Shown here one piece after another: positions 13,266 to 26,258 of a stretch of 64,000 nucleotides of DNA. The notes under the pieces were generated by a model that was not told where the DNA came from, did no database searches, and was given only the letters and a program-made list of their open reading frames with translations. The stretch lies in the NCBI GenBank assembly GCA_028538565.1, contig JAPQWN010000007.1, positions 64,992,508-65,056,507 on the forward strand. Direction: 5' to 3'. A program made the position numbers and the translations under genes. The stretch comes from Umbellularia californica. Taxonomy: Eukaryota; Streptophyta; Magnoliopsida; Laurales; Lauraceae. Each line of letters starts with the position of its first letter. The stretch's first letter is position 1.

Positions 13266-14309
13266 ATTCCAAGAAGTTACTCAAAAGTTTCATTGATATC
13301 TCGAAACACCAAAATATCTCATCTTAGAGGTTAGACCAAAATGATGATCAAGATAGGATTTACAACTATAATCCTAAGGGACCGTTTGTCATTTATGTGC
13401 GGATAAGAGAATAGGTTTTTGGCATGTAAGTGTTAGATATCCAAATGTTTTATATTGTACATACATTACATATTTCTCAAAATACCATTTTCACATGAGT
13501 ATATCCAATGGTGTTTTTCTTTTTTTTTTTTTTTTTTTTTTTGCATATTTTGGTTTTTTTTAATGTTTTTCACAGTTTTTTTTAAATATAAGGAAATTTA
13601 AAATATGACAATAAACATCTGTTTTTTTTTATATATAAAGGAAACTAAATATTTTAATGGTTATCATTAATATGAGAATATTGAATAGTTTAAATCATGA
13701 ATTTGGAGGCCCACAAAAGTGCGCAAACCCTTAACTCGTCCAAATTGATGTCCCTATTATAACTTGCATAACGTGTAATACCACTTCCCTGTATTTACAT
13801 ATTAACTAATTATCACTTCCTTAAATACTTAAATGAGAGGGAGACGTGGCCTAAACCCTTACACATCACTTTCGCCCCTCATTTGCTAAATATGTAAAAC
13901 AAGCACGTACAAATAAATATAATTATGTGTAACTATTAAACATGTGCATCATTTACATATGTAAAGTGAGTATATATAAATAAAAACCACTTAATGTCCG
14001 TAGAATCATGACATGTTGATTTAGATCATGTTGCGTAATAGTTGGATTATACATCAAGAAAGAAAACGAGTGACATGATCGACAGAGTAGCCTAGTGCCA
14101 TTATAAAAAAGGCACCGGCCAGCGCTTTGTTCGTATGTTTTGGACTTGATCACATAAAAAAGGAAGGGATGAGAATTGAATTAGAGGGTATCAGGGCGAC
14201 AATTGGTTAATTGAAAGTGAATGATCGATCACTAGTTACTCGTGGACCCTCGTCATATAAAAAGACCCTCATCAACCAAAAAGGGAGTTGTGCGTGTGCA
14301 AGGGATATA
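9810..14309. other. Intergenic, AT-rich
   Basis: It holds several poly-T/poly-A runs and an AT dinucleotide tract at 13226-13261. No gene is supported: the open frames are short and in low-complexity sequence. Confidence 0.4.
13226..13261. repeat. AT dinucleotide microsatellite
   Basis: About 18 AT units in a row. Confidence 0.9.
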
Positions 14310-14317
14310 CTCCTATT

Positions 14318-17300
14318 CAGGGCCGGCCCTGAAAAAGGGCAAGAGTAAAAATTAGGCGCATATATATATATATATATATATATAAACACTCAGTGATGGC
14401 CTCAGATTCATTTTTCAACCAATATCTAACCTGTCAAAATTAACTAAAAATTTAACATTCAAAGCATATAAATTAAAACTTCAATATATAAACATTCAAA
14501 ATAAAAGGCTATAATGTATAAACAAAACAAATACTTGTAAATTGTAACAATTCAATAGTTCTTTTTCATATAGCAATAAGCAACCAATAAAATAAAAATT
14601 TCTTTGCATCCTCAATAGCCAAAGCAAACAACAGCATCCTACTTGAAATCCCCTTGCATCTTTAGCAACCAGCAAAACAAAAATGTCTTTGCATCCTCAA
14701 TAGCCAAAGCAAAGAACATCAACCTACTTGAAATCTCTTTGCATCATGAATGGTCAAAGCAAACCAGCAGCATCACCATTTACAAGATAAGGTGAAAAAA
14801 AAAATCACAACTAAAAAAGTATTATTGAAATGATTTTCTTCTCACATTTTGAGAAGTAAAATCCTCAATTATGCTTTCAAATTCAAGATTTTCTAACATC
14901 TCCTTTTCAATGGATAAGATTGCTAGCCCATTTAGCTTTTCATGTGACATGGTAGACCTCAAGTAAGATTTCAATAATTTTAATTTAGAAAAGCTTCTTT
15001 TTGCAGATGCTACAGTCACAGGTACAGTCAATAGTATTCTATAGGCAATCAAAACATTTGGAAAACAGTCCATATCTTTTACAAACTCTACAATTTCAAG
15101 TGTTGTGTTTACCTCTGCTGGTAAAAGAAATTGCAGCACCTTTAACTTTGAAAACCAATCTCTTGCATCAACATCAGAAGACTCACCATTTCTTAAAGTA
15201 GTTTCAAGCTTTACACAACAATTTTTCAATTCATCATCACCCAATAAAGTTAACTTCTTTGAATTAAACAAGAACCCAAAAATACATTCATATGTTTGCA
15301 TTTGTTCAAATCTACTTCTTAATGAAAAAATAGACATATCCACTACACATATGAAATAATTGACTCTAAATGATTCTTCAACTGATTGTACTGTCTCTTC
15401 TTTAGCATTTTCATCAAATTGTTTATTTCTATGACTTTGACGTTTTTTAGGAAATTCGGTTTCAATCCCCATATCACAAGCAATAGTTTTAGCTTCAATC
15501 ATAGCAGATGCAAATCCATTTTCCCTATAATTCTTAAAAAAAGAAATGAGCCCCTCCAAATTTTTTAAAGCAACATCAATGCACATATCTTTAGATTGTA
15601 ATTTTTTGCTGACTAAGTTAATTTTCAACAAAATATCATGCCTAATAAAAACTCAAAATTTTCCAGTTCATGTGTTGCTAAACTTTCTGCTTCACTTCTT
15701 GCTTTAGCATCTTCACTAGTTTCTGCTACTTTAAATGAAGCCTCTTTTATTTGGGCAGATTGGTATCTTATTGCCTTAACACTCTCTACACGACTTTCCC
15801 AATGTGTAGTTGATAATGTTTTAAGAGTTAAACCATCTATATGATCCTGTAAAATCTTCAAACGCTTTGTAGAATTAGCAAAAACACAATGAATGCATTG
15901 AACCACCCTAAAAAAGGATTTCACTTTCACACAACAGTTTGCCATATCACCTAGTGTTAAATTAAGAGAATGACAACCACATGGCATGAACAAAGCTCTA
16001 GGATTTATTTCAAGTAATCTTTTTTGTACACCTTGATTTTTCCCTTTCATATTAGAGCCATTATCATAACCATGTCCTCTCACATCATCAATTTTAGGAC
16101 CAAGGGACTCTAGGACAGATTGCAATTCAGTGAAAAGTCCTAATCCTGATGTATTTTTCACAATTAAAAACTCTAAAAAGTACTCTTCTATTTTGATTGG
16201 ACTCCTTGACACATCCACACACCGTATTATCAAAGTCATTTGTTCCTTGTGACTTGAATCAGGAGTGCAATCAAGTATCACTGAAAAATATTTTGCTTGT
16301 TTGATTTTCTAAATGATTGCACTTCTGACTTTTGATGCCAGCAAAGATATCAGCTCATTTTGAATCTTATAGCTAAGATAGTGATAATGAATCTCGTCAT
16401 TTTGAATTCGTCGAAAATGTTCATGCATTATTGGATCAAATCTGCAACCATTTCCAATATACCCAAAAAATTACCATTATTTTCTTCATAAATTCTCTCT
16501 TTTGTTCCACGGAATGCAATATTATTTTTAGCAAGACATTTGACAATAGAAATTATTCTTACCAAAACATGTTTCCAGTGTTCCTTCTCTCTCCTAATTT
16601 GTTCCTGTATGCCTTTATCAATTTTTTCATTTTTTTTCAATCTGTTATGTAATTCAATCCAAGAACTCATGTTAGTTATGTGTTCAGTGCTATTTTCATG
16701 TTGTTTAAGCCTCTCACTAAGATGTTTCCAATCTCTAAGTCCTTCATTTGTTAATTGGCTTCTACTACACATTGTCTTAAACAACTTACAGTAGAAACAA
16801 AATACCTTATCCAATTCCTTTGAGTATACTAGCCATTTTCTATCCTGAGTATCTCCATTTGGTAACTTTCTTATGTAATACGTTGAGGAAAAATTTCTAA
16901 AGTTTTCATCCCTAGGAAATTTGATATTATTATCTTTTGCAAGACCTTTTTCCACAAGTAAAGCTCTCATTTTTTCGTCAAAATTATCACAAATTCTAGG
17001 ATCACAAAAGTTTAAAGGAAAACTTGGTTCTACACCCTCAGGTTCAATGTCTTCATTATTACAAAGATGATCAATATCTTCATTCTCAACATGTTCATCT
17101 TCACGTAAGTCACCTACATGTTCATTAAAATCATTCTCAGTTCCCACTAATTCTTCCACATGATTTTGTTGTTCAGATTCATTGACTAAATCATTATCAA
17201 TTCCTACAAATTCTTCAACATTTTTGTTGTTCAGATTCATTGACTAAGTCTTCAGTTGAGTTATCAAGTGAACTATTTGTTTTATTAAGAAAAAATTTAT

Positions 17301-18022
17301 CTAAAGCTCCAGTTTGAGATTTAGTTAATTCTTCTCTATGTCTTTTTCTTTTTCTTTTTTGACTTCCAGATGGTTGTTTCTTAGGGAACATTACTACTTG
17401 AAAACAGAAACAGTACAAGTAAAACCAATGCAATTTTAATACTTAAAAGAATAGACAAAGAACAACATAACCTGAGATTTGAGAAATCCCCCTCCACAAC
17501 AACAAACTTGATATTTCCAAATTTGCAGTCAAATAGAGCTTAAAAGAATTCCTGCAAAAGGAATGTTTAACTCATGTGAATTCACAGATCTACAAACAAA
17601 CAAACAAACAAAAATCATATTTTCCTTTTCATTTGATATCAAATCATGAAAAATTACCTTCAATTGATTTCTACAACAACCAATTTTGCACTGAAAAAAG
17701 CCACACTTTGGATTTTGGAATCTCCCTAATCTACCAACAGAAAAATTAATTTAGGGATTCACAACTCTAGGCTTAGATGAGATGAGATGAGATGCGAAGA
17801 AGAAGAAGAAGAAGAAGAAAAATTTATAACAAAAAATCTAACGTTACTATCCTGGAGGAGTGGAAACGTTTTCTTGAAGAGTCGAAGAGTCGAAGAGAGA
17901 TGCTGAGTTCCTCCAATCTTCCATAATTAAATATAATATAACACTTAAAAAGAAATTTGGGCCACCCTGAAAAATGGGCCCGGGGCGAGCGCACTTACAG
18001 CCCCTCTTAAGGGCCGGGCCTG
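14318..18022 (-). mobile_element. hAT-superfamily DNA transposon, complete ends
   Basis: The 3,705-bp element starts CAGGGCCGGCCCTGAAAAAG and its other end, reverse complemented, starts CAGGCCCGGCCCTTAAGAGG, giving imperfect inverted repeats of about 20 bp. Both sides carry the identical 8-bp target duplication CTCCTATT (14310-14317 and 18023-18030), the hallmark length for hAT. The element encodes a decayed transposase on the minus strand. An AAG triplet run lies near 17797-17820. Confidence 0.93.
14822..17391 (-). pseudogene. hAT transposase pseudogene (TTF zinc finger / DUF4371 / hAT dimerisation; ZMYM1-like)
   Basis: Read on the minus strand it begins MFPKKQPSGSQKRKRKRHRE (17391), a basic N-terminus. 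Next come acidic VNESEQQ repeats, a TTF-type zinc-finger region (RKWLVYSKELDKVFCFYCKL, about 16800), then a DUF4371/RNase H-like core with VILDCTPDSSHKEQ and GYDNGSNMKG, which carry the first two catalytic Asp residues. It ends with the hAT dimerisation block (TVASAKRSFSKLKLLKSYLR, about 14970). Breaks: a frameshift near 17220, a one-base deletion near 16440 that turns an expected ADFDP into ADLIQ-stop, an in-frame TAG at about 16310, and a frameshift near 15630. It cannot make a full transposase. Plants also use domesticated hAT proteins, but these lesions and the intact ends point to a transposon. Confidence 0.9.
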
Positions 18023-18030
18023 CTCCTATT

Positions 18031-19668
18031 GGGCCACATACCACATGGACACCCTCTTCAACCAAAAAGAAAAAAAATGAAGCTTTTATCTCTCCGTGAC
18101 CAACATCACCATATATTTGAAAATTAACATGATATCATCATATTGTCTACCTTAAGAAAAATAATATATATGAAAAAAAATATATAATGGGGTAATCTCT
18201 AGCGAGCTCACTTCCTTGTGGGGCCCACCTTGGGCCTCACCTGGGATTGGGACTAGTGGGGATCGAAAAACCTAGGTGGGATATTGGTATGTACAAAATT
18301 TAGGGGCCACTCGATCATCCTAGCTACTTGATCGGCAACTCACAAGTTATAACCATCCAAAACAAATGCATGGTTGATCCAATGATCTTATCCATTTGGA
18401 TGGGTACCAAACCCGCGATCAGTGAGTATCAAAGGAGGACCCCATTTATGGTCCACTAAGTATTTGCATTCGGTGAGCTCATCATAAACTGAGCTCATCT
18501 GCTCCCATAGGATTTCCCTCCCATATATATATAGTACTACATCGTGATCGGGTGATTTTTAAGAGAAAACGCTCCTCTTAAATGGGCCTATGATGCATGA
18601 TGATCATGGAACTCCATTGGATGGAAAGATCCATATAAGGCCTATATGCAAAATCTTAGTCCATAAAATCATCCTAACCTATTGATCCATCTCCCTAAAA
18701 TTTATTGGTGTAGAGACATTATTTTATTATGATTTTAATCCAATGGTAAGGAAAAAATTGATGAATGTCAAGACTTAGACTTGTGACTATTCACGGGCAT
18801 TTTAAAGTGTGTGGTGGGACCCACATGTCTTTCAAAGATTGAAGTGCCAATTTTCCGGGAAAACAGTTCGCCATATCCATTACAACACTCATGAAGAATA
18901 ATACATGGGGAAGTTGTGGCCATCAAATGTGGGTCGACATAGGCCTGCATGCCAAAATGTTGGCGTTTTTTATAATATTTCCACAACACAAACAAAATAT
19001 TGAATATTGTGAGAAGATCTTGATCATTATATTAAAAAAAAAAAAAAATGAAAACTTACAAAACCTACAAAAGTTATTTCTAAAACATTCATTAATATAG
19101 TTTCTACAACAGTTTCCCATAAAATCCGAAGTAAAACCACAAATATGAAATACCCCCAACAAATTCAGGAAATCCATAACTTCCCCATAACAATAACCAT
19201 GATAGCGTTGCGGAGAAACCAAGAATAGGAGAGACACAAGCTTTACATTTTTTAAACATGTGTTATAGCACCCATCAACTTCATTAATCTCCACCGGTAC
19301 AAAACAAAATCCCCACTTTGGTTTAGGGTCCAAATCTAACAATAACCTGGTGCTCATTCGATAAAATTGAAGGTCTAATTTAAACACATTTGCCCCCTTC
19401 CCCTTGAGCAGCTGGTGGCAAAACTGTAATCTCCAAAACAAAGTGGACCCAAAATCAACAACTTCAGCATGCGGAACAAGCTTTATTTTTTTCGGACCCC
19501 TTTTTTCTGTCTCACATTGAAGTAAATCCAAAACAAGGAAACTGACACATGGAGCTGTCTTAGTGGCTCATGTACATTTACCCTTCTCCATCTCCCTAAC
19601 TACTCCCCCACAAAGCCAACCACACAATATTAATAAACAAAATTAATAAAGAAGTGATATTGCTAATA
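18031..19668. other. Intergenic upstream of the GUX gene
   Basis: The first few hundred bases include GGGGCCCACC-type sequence common in plant MITEs. A 202-codon minus-strand frame (18923-19531) has no recognisable domain and runs into low-complexity Phe-rich sequence, so it is not called as a gene. Confidence 0.35.
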
Positions 19669-19678
19669 CATATATACA
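19669..19678 (+). promoter_or_regulatory. Candidate TATA box of the GUX gene
   Basis: CATATATAC lies about 80 bp upstream of the ATG at 19759. This spacing would give a leader of about 50 bases. Confidence 0.35.
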
Positions 19679-19758
19679 TGGTTTAAGCACCATGAACAAA
19701 GCTAGCCTAGAAAGATATATATCAGGTTCTATCTAGCTGGTGACACAGTGCCTTGCTC

Positions 19759-22562
19759 ATGCCTCTCAAGAGCTTGGTCTCAGAAATGATAAAGGCCACT
19801 GCATCAAAATCCTTAGTTATAAGGGTCAATCTCATCTTCATCGCCTTCTTCTTGATCGTCTATGCCGCCCTTTTTCTCCGGCCATCGTCCTTCTACCAGG
19901 AATCTGCAGCCTCCATTGTCCTATGCTCTTTGCGCGATTGTCATATGAAGAAGGTAAGGTGAGTGCACTTGGGAATGTATTTTGTGTATGTACATGTGTT
20001 CTCGAAAAACGTTACATTGGAAATGGTCTAATTGTCATGGAAGGTAAATAAAGAGAGCAAGAAGAGGGAAGAAAGAACACACCAAAACGCCAACATTTGT
20101 GAGTGTAACGGGTATTTATATATATATATATATGTTACTAATTTGGTTCTTGTAGGTGGAAGATGGATACAAGATGAAGGCGGTTTTGGAGATGCAGTTG
20201 CCGGAGAAGAAAATGGTGAAGGAGATGAGGCCCAGTTTTGTAGATGATATAGTAAGAGGGAAGAGGATCGGTATGGTGAACATGGACGATGATGAGGTGG
20301 GTGAATTTGTGAATGTCGGGAACGTAACGGCGATAAGGTACCAGCCCGTGTCGGGGAACTTGGAATGGAAAGACTTGTTTCCGGAGTGGATCGACGAGGA
20401 GGAAGATGATGACGGCCCGTCGTGTCCCGAAATGCCCATGCCGGATTTTGGAATGTATGGTGAGATGGACGTGGTCATGGCGAAATTGCCGTGCCGGTAT
20501 CCGGAAGAGGGGTGGAGTAGAAGTGTTTTTAGGCTGCAGATTCATGTGATTGCTGCGAATTTGGCAGTGAGGAATGGGAGGAGAGGTGGGGGAGAGAAGA
20601 CGAGAGTGGTGTTTTTTAGTTCGTGTCGGCCAATGTTGGAACTGTTTCGGTGTGACGACCTTGTGAAGCAGGAAGGGGATTGGTGGGTGTATGAACCCGA
20701 TATGGGGAAGTTGGAACAGAAGGTTTGGTTGCCGATTGGGTCTTGCAAATTGGCTTTGCCCCTTTGGGATCGAGGTACCATCATCATCTATACTTTTCTC
20801 AATTCCCTCCTAATTTTGCATTTTGCATAGCCCACATCTTAAGTTTGTGTAATAAGATTAATTTCACTCTTTTCAAATTTTCGTGTTTGGGAAAGGGTGG
20901 AATCTTATATTCATATACTCCTCATGGGAAATCAAAATCATCTCAAAATCAATTGATGTTTTTTTTCTCACCAAAAAGGTCATGTTTGACTATCAAATTT
21001 TCAAGATTCCTCACAGTTCTTCCACGAAGCCATTGGAAACCTATGTTCTCCAATTGTAGATCTCAAAGGATTGGGGCCCCTAAATTACAACCTCCATCTT
21101 AGGTTTTGAAAAATTCTTACTTATGCAAATTTATCCATCGATACTAATTTTTATAGTTATATGGACCAATTTTATTTTAAAACCCTCAGCTACACAAATC
21201 CTTATTAAAGAATTCTTGTTCCAAGAGTATCGAGGGATTCTCAAATCTGCATATTCTTTACAAATTCTTCACTTATTACTAAATTTGTCGTAAGTGTGGC
21301 ACCAAGAGACAAGAGTGTGGTCAGTCTGAAAAATCAGAACAAATTTCCTCTCTACCAAAAAAAAAAAACCTTCTTTTTGCACAAAATTACCTATAAAGAA
21401 CCTAGGGAAAAAAATTCCATTCCTATATTTATTTGGATAAAACATATGCCCCCAAATTTCATCCCAAAAAAGATATAGGTCAAATTTTATTTGACCTATA
21501 TGCATGAAAATTTGCATGCGTATAGGTCAAACAGACCTATCACTTCCTGCTTAAGAAAATGAATAGGCTATACTTTGCAACCTAAATTTTCTAACAAAGA
21601 AGCTGTGTAATTGTCAATTTACAGGAATCAACCAAGTCTACAATCTCTCAAAAATCTTAACCTCAACAGCCATGAACACCCAAAAAGAAGCCTACGCAAC
21701 CGTCATCCATTCATCCGAAGCGTATGTTTGTGGGGCCATAGCCCTGGCCCAGTCCATCATCAAAACAGGGACCACCCGTGATCTGATCATCCTCCTTGAC
21801 AAATCAATCTCCCAACCCAAACGTGAAGCCCTCATGCAAGCGGGCTGGAAGATCCGAGAAATCAAGCGGATCCGCAACCCGAAAGCTGAAAACAACTCCT
21901 ACAATGAATACAACTACAGCAAATTCCGACTATGGCAGCTGACCGACTACCACAAGATCATCTTCATCGACTCCGACATCATCGTCCTTCGCAATCTCGA
22001 TCTCCTCTTCCACTTCCCTCAAATGTCAGCCACAGGAAATGATGGGGTCATCTTCAATTCAGGGATCATGGTCATCGAACCGTCGAAATGCACCTTCAAG
22101 TTCCTGATGGAGCAAAGTACGGAGCTGATTTCTTACAATGGTGGGGACCAGGGGTTCCTCAATGAGGTGTATGTGTGGTGGCATAGGCTACCAAGGAGAG
22201 TGAATTTTTTGAAAAACTTTTGGTCCAACACTACATTGGAGACTAGCATGAAAAACCAACTTTTTGGTGCTGACCCACCAAAGCTCTATGCTATCCACTT
22301 CCTTGGGCTCAAGCCATGGCTTTGTTACAGGGACTATGATTGTAACTGGAATATTGCAGACCAACATGTTTATGCTAGCGATATCGCGCACGAGAGGTGG
22401 TGGAGGTTCCACGACGCGATGAATGAGACTTTGCAGAGGTTTTGTGGGTTGTCTGAGAGGAGGAAGATAGAGTTGGATTGGGACAGGAAGATGGCTAGGG
22501 AGCATGGGTTCTTAGATGAGCATTGGAGGTTTAACATATCGGATCCGAGAAGACAAATGTGA
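19759..22562 (+). CDS. UDP-glucuronate:xylan alpha-glucuronosyltransferase (GUX4/5-like, GT8 family)
   Basis: Three exons give 583 aa: 19759-19953, 20156-20774 and 21625-22562, with donors GTAAGG and GTACCA and acceptors TTGTAG and TTACAG. Residues about 20-40 (VNLIFIAFFLIVYAALFL) form one membrane anchor, as in type II Golgi enzymes. Exon 2 encodes the plant-specific stem and N-lobe (DVVMAKLPCRYPEEGWSRSV, DWWVYEP, PIGSCKLALPLWDRG). Exon 3 holds the GT8 catalytic domain: AYATVIHSSEAYVCGAI, NEYNYSKFRLWQLTDYHKII, the metal-binding FIDSDII (DxD), FNSGIMVIEPS, GGDQGFLNEV and LKPWLCYRDYDCNWN. GUX enzymes add glucuronic acid side groups to xylan in the Golgi. Assignment to the GUX4/5 side rather than GUX1-3 rests on size and general similarity only. 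No lesion was seen. An earlier in-frame TTG precedes the ATG and is not used. Confidence 0.93.
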
Positions 22563-23255
22563 TGATATGATGAATTAGCCATTGTTTTTTCTTATATTTG
22601 GCTTTGATTCTTGATTTTTTTTTTTTTTAATTTCTAAGTACTACCAGCAGGAAGGTTTAATGGGCTATTTTGATTGGTTTTCTATTAGTTTTTATGTTGT
22701 GTGCTTGATACATGTAGCAGGGATGAGGAATAATGGTTCCCTGTATGCACATGGGTTAAATATTTGGACCTAGTTTTTATATGGGTCAAGCTTTGCCTTT
22801 TTTCAGTAAGACCGATCTGGGCCAAGGTCCAAACCCTTTACTTGGATTGTAAGGGCCAAGTTAAACTCTGGGTTAGATTTTATTTTCACGAAAATTAATC
22901 TTTCCTATAGTGTATTCATATAGACTCTGGGTCAAAGCATTTTCACAATGAAAAGTCACAAAAAATAAAATCACGTTTGTATAAAAGGCCTTTCGTCAAA
23001 GGAAGTGGCTTTTTCACGAACACTTCACAAACGTAGAAATCACTTGAGGCTACTATCACAAAAATGGCATATTTCAAAGATATACTTGTATTCATGTAAA
23101 ATAAGTACTTTTTTTTACATCATGATATTTTAAAAAAATTGTAAAAACTGAAAATCGTGCAAGAAAGTTGTGATAATATTAGAATAAAAAAGGTCAAATC
23201 TGAAGATTTATTAAAATTATTAAGAGTATTATATATATTTTTAATTATTTATTTC
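22563..23255. other. 3' flank of the GUX gene, intergenic
   Basis: It contains a T-run just after the stop codon and AT-rich sequence. Nothing else could be assigned. Confidence 0.4.
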
Positions 23256-23259
23256 AGGA

Positions 23260-23570
23260 AACTCAGGCCCGTTTGGCATTTTACTTTAAAAATAAAGTAG
23301 AGTGAGGTGAAATAAAAAGAGTGAATAAAATATAAGTGGGTTATGATGGTATTTTATTTTTAGCTGTTTGGGATAGAATATTTTTTTATTTTTCTTATGG
23401 GGAAATGGAATTTTTTTTTGTCTTTTAGTAAATCGAGGTAGTTGCCTTTTGACTTTTTTTAAAAAAGATGAAAGGAGTTTTGAATTAACGTACGTTTAAT
23501 TTGATGCTTAATTTTACTTGGCTAGACTTTGCTTTTACTTGACAAGTAAAATTACCAAACAAACGAAGAC
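23260..23570. mobile_element. Candidate MITE (hAT-like ends)
   Basis: The left end GGCCCGTTTGGCATTTTACT and the reverse complement of the right end, CGTTTGTTTGGTAATTTTAC, are similar. The CCCGTTTGG start is frequent in hAT-type plant MITEs. I could not confirm a target duplication. Confidence 0.35.
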
Positions 23571-24013
23571 TAGAAGTGTGAGAATGCAAGAATCATGCAC
23601 AATATAATAATTAAACGGGCAGGTCATCATGTACAATATAAAAAGTTCACAGCTGATGCAACGCCACGAGTAATCGTTCGTTGAAAGTAAGAGATGATTG
23701 ATTGTAACGGTTGGTGTGTGGTTTTCAAGTTTGTTACACCAAACCTGATGGCATATGATATCTTTCACTTGCCGATGCTCCTAAATTGACTGTGACATGT
23801 GAACTGCCTCGCATTAATATATCTCCTCATGGCAATGCATTCATCACACTTCTCACCAGTGCTATCCATCTCCTCTTTTTTACAATTTAATGGGAAACTG
23901 GAGTTACTTTATTAAATTAAAGCTTTACTTAAAACAGTGGCAAATATTAAACATTGTGACACCATAGATATCCACCTGCGCTCCTGAACAGTCATAATCG
24001 TGGCCGAGCCCCC

Positions 24014-24280
24014 GCCCTCATCGTAAAACTATTGTTGTGCCGTTTCCTATCACTAATTGATTTTGTGATAAATAGCAACTCAATGGGGTATAAGATCCTA
24101 TAAGTCGTATCAAAGCCTGGTAAGTCCAATGTTGGAGTCTTAGGACACGCGTTTTACGAGTTCGCATCAGGAGGGCCCTCACCATAAAATTGTTGTTGTG
24201 CCAAAACGCATGTGCATCAGGAGGGCCCTCACTATAAAATTATTGTTGTGCCATTTCTCAATGGGGTATAAGATCCTATA
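24014..24280 (+). repeat. TRIM-like direct-repeat unit with a primer-binding-site-like motif
   Basis: Unit A (GCCCTCATCGTAAAACTATT and onward) occurs at 24014-24041, 24175-24202 and 24225-24252. Unit B (TCAATGGGGTATAAGATCCT and onward) occurs at about 24080-24102 and 24258-24280. Just after the first B lies CGTATCAAAGCC (24106-24117), close to the initiator-tRNA-Met primer site TGGTATCAGAGC of plant LTR elements. A purine-rich CAGGAGGG precedes two of the A copies. This fits a collapsed terminal-repeat retrotransposon in miniature, but the ends are not sharp. Confidence 0.4.
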
Positions 24281-24798
24281 CAGTGTTTTTCAAATCCTTC
24301 ATGATGTGATAATCAGTTAGCATTGAAGATTTCTAATGTTTTATTGCGCCATTTGAAGCAAACATTATATTTTCTAAATCTTCTACGCATTAAGGGTCAA
24401 TTAGTTTTATGTAATTGAATCCCTACGAATTTTAAAAACATGTATTTCTTCAAGTGGTTAGAAATGAAGAATCAAGTCTGTCGGCAAAAAAATAAATAAT
24501 AAATTCTCAAATTTTTTTTTGGTAAAATAAATTCTCAATTGAAACATAGGTTTTACAGCAAGTTGGCGTACCTTTTTCCTTGCCTCTTTCTACAAGAGTA
24601 AATAATTGTGAAGAAGACAACATAATTAATTCCAACTCAGAAGGTTCAAAGGCATTAGAGAGAGAGAGAGTGAAAGAATGCAATAGATTTTGATCATCAG
24701 GAGCTTAAAGATATCTTCCAATACAACTTTCTATGATGTATGTGCATAAGAAGAGGGTTACAGGGACGTCCTTCAATTGATGCTTAATTGTTACTTAT

Positions 24799-25807
24799 GC
24801 ATGGTTTAAAATCGCGATATCAGCCGCGACAAAAATCGATATGATATCGGTATCGGTATCGGTCACGGTTATCGGTTCATCTCAGTGTGAATTCTTCTTT
24901 AATAAAAAAAATTCAAAATTTTTTCCAAAAAATCCAGAATATTAGAAAATGCTGGAAAACAATATTTTTTTCCATTAGTAGCAATAATAAATCAAAATAT
25001 CGGTCATTTTAAGTTATGAGTCATGTATGTATCGCAATTCGTTGTCCTCTCCAGTATTTCATATAATGCAACTATTATTTTGGCTCATGATCAATTTATT
25101 AGTGTAAAATATAAGAAAATAAAAATAACATAACAATTATCTATACACTATTAATAAGTTATTAGTATTTACTATTTAGTATCATAAATACTCCAACAAT
25201 TTTTTTTTAAAGTACAAGATTTAAAAAAAATCATTTTTTCTACACCCAAAATCATGTTTATAAGTAGATCTAACATGAAAGTGTGTAGATCTAAGTGAAG
25301 AACACAACACAAACCCAAAAATGACATGCTAATGATCTTTTCATTCATTTCTATGCTTTATCTAAAAATAAAAAATAAAAAACACATGATGCTAAAAATA
25401 AGGGAGTTAAGTTGATTTTCTCTTACTAAATAAAATGATTTCTTCAAGAAATAGTGTTGGGATTTGGAAATATGTAAGAGAATGAGCTATGGAGACATGG
25501 TTGCTCTAAGAAGATGAGGGGAAAGGAGAAGAAAATGGGAAAATAAGGAAAAAGTTATAAAAAAAATTAGGGTTTTTTTACCATTACTCCATCTCGGCCG
25601 ATAGTTTAAAATATTGGCTAAGATATCGGTAATATCGGCCTAGATATCGGTTAAACCGATATTTTGATCATATCAGCCAAAATTGTTAGATATTTTGGGG
25701 ATATTTTGACTGACTCGGTATCGTGACAAAATATCATCGAGAAATGAGCCAATACCGGTTCTTATCAGCCGATATGAACCGGTATCGGCCGAGATTTTTC
25801 AACCATA
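24799..25807. mobile_element. Foldback element with ATCGG-rich arms
   Basis: The left end ATGGTTTAAAATCGCGATAT is mirrored by the right end, which reversed reads ATGGTTGAAAAATCTCGGCC. Both arms are packed with TATCGG/CCGATA hexamers (24838-24880 and 25600-25800). The flanks share ACTTAT (left TACTTATGC, right AAACTTATA). The middle is AT-rich and non-coding. Confidence 0.5.
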
Positions 25808-26156
25808 AACTTATACACTACCTTTCTCTTGCTTTTTTTTTTTTTTTTTAAATCTTTTTCAAATAGGAAAGATAAAGATTATGTGATTGGACTAGTAATA
25901 ATGAAAAAGCAACGCTTTTGGACCCTTGTATCAAATATGCCTCCAATCTCCCTACAGTGGGATGAGTAGGGACACAAGAAACTTAATTTTTTCTTCTTGC
26001 ACACTGACATTAAATGGTGGAAAAGTAAGCTTTACGAAAAAAAGAAATGATGGAGAAGCAAGGAGATATCTTCACAAGAGTGGGGATCACAGTGCTTGTG
26101 TGAGAAATTCATGAGGGTCTATTTATGACAATTTAAACCATTTAAAGTATGGCACA

Positions 26157-26226
26157 ACTCTCTTAAACTCAAGCTTAGGATAAAGTAAGATCATGTGTGT
26201 GGTGGGGCCATCTGGAGACCCACATG

Positions 26227-26258
<32 letters not shown>

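Noticed and set aside
18923..19531. 202-codon minus-strand open frame
   Set aside because: No recognised domain, ends in Phe-rich low-complexity sequence from a poly-A run, no promoter or splice support.
20116..20545. Minus-strand frames over GUX exon 2
   Set aside because: Shadows of the GUX coding exon; its plus-strand frame matches the family throughout.
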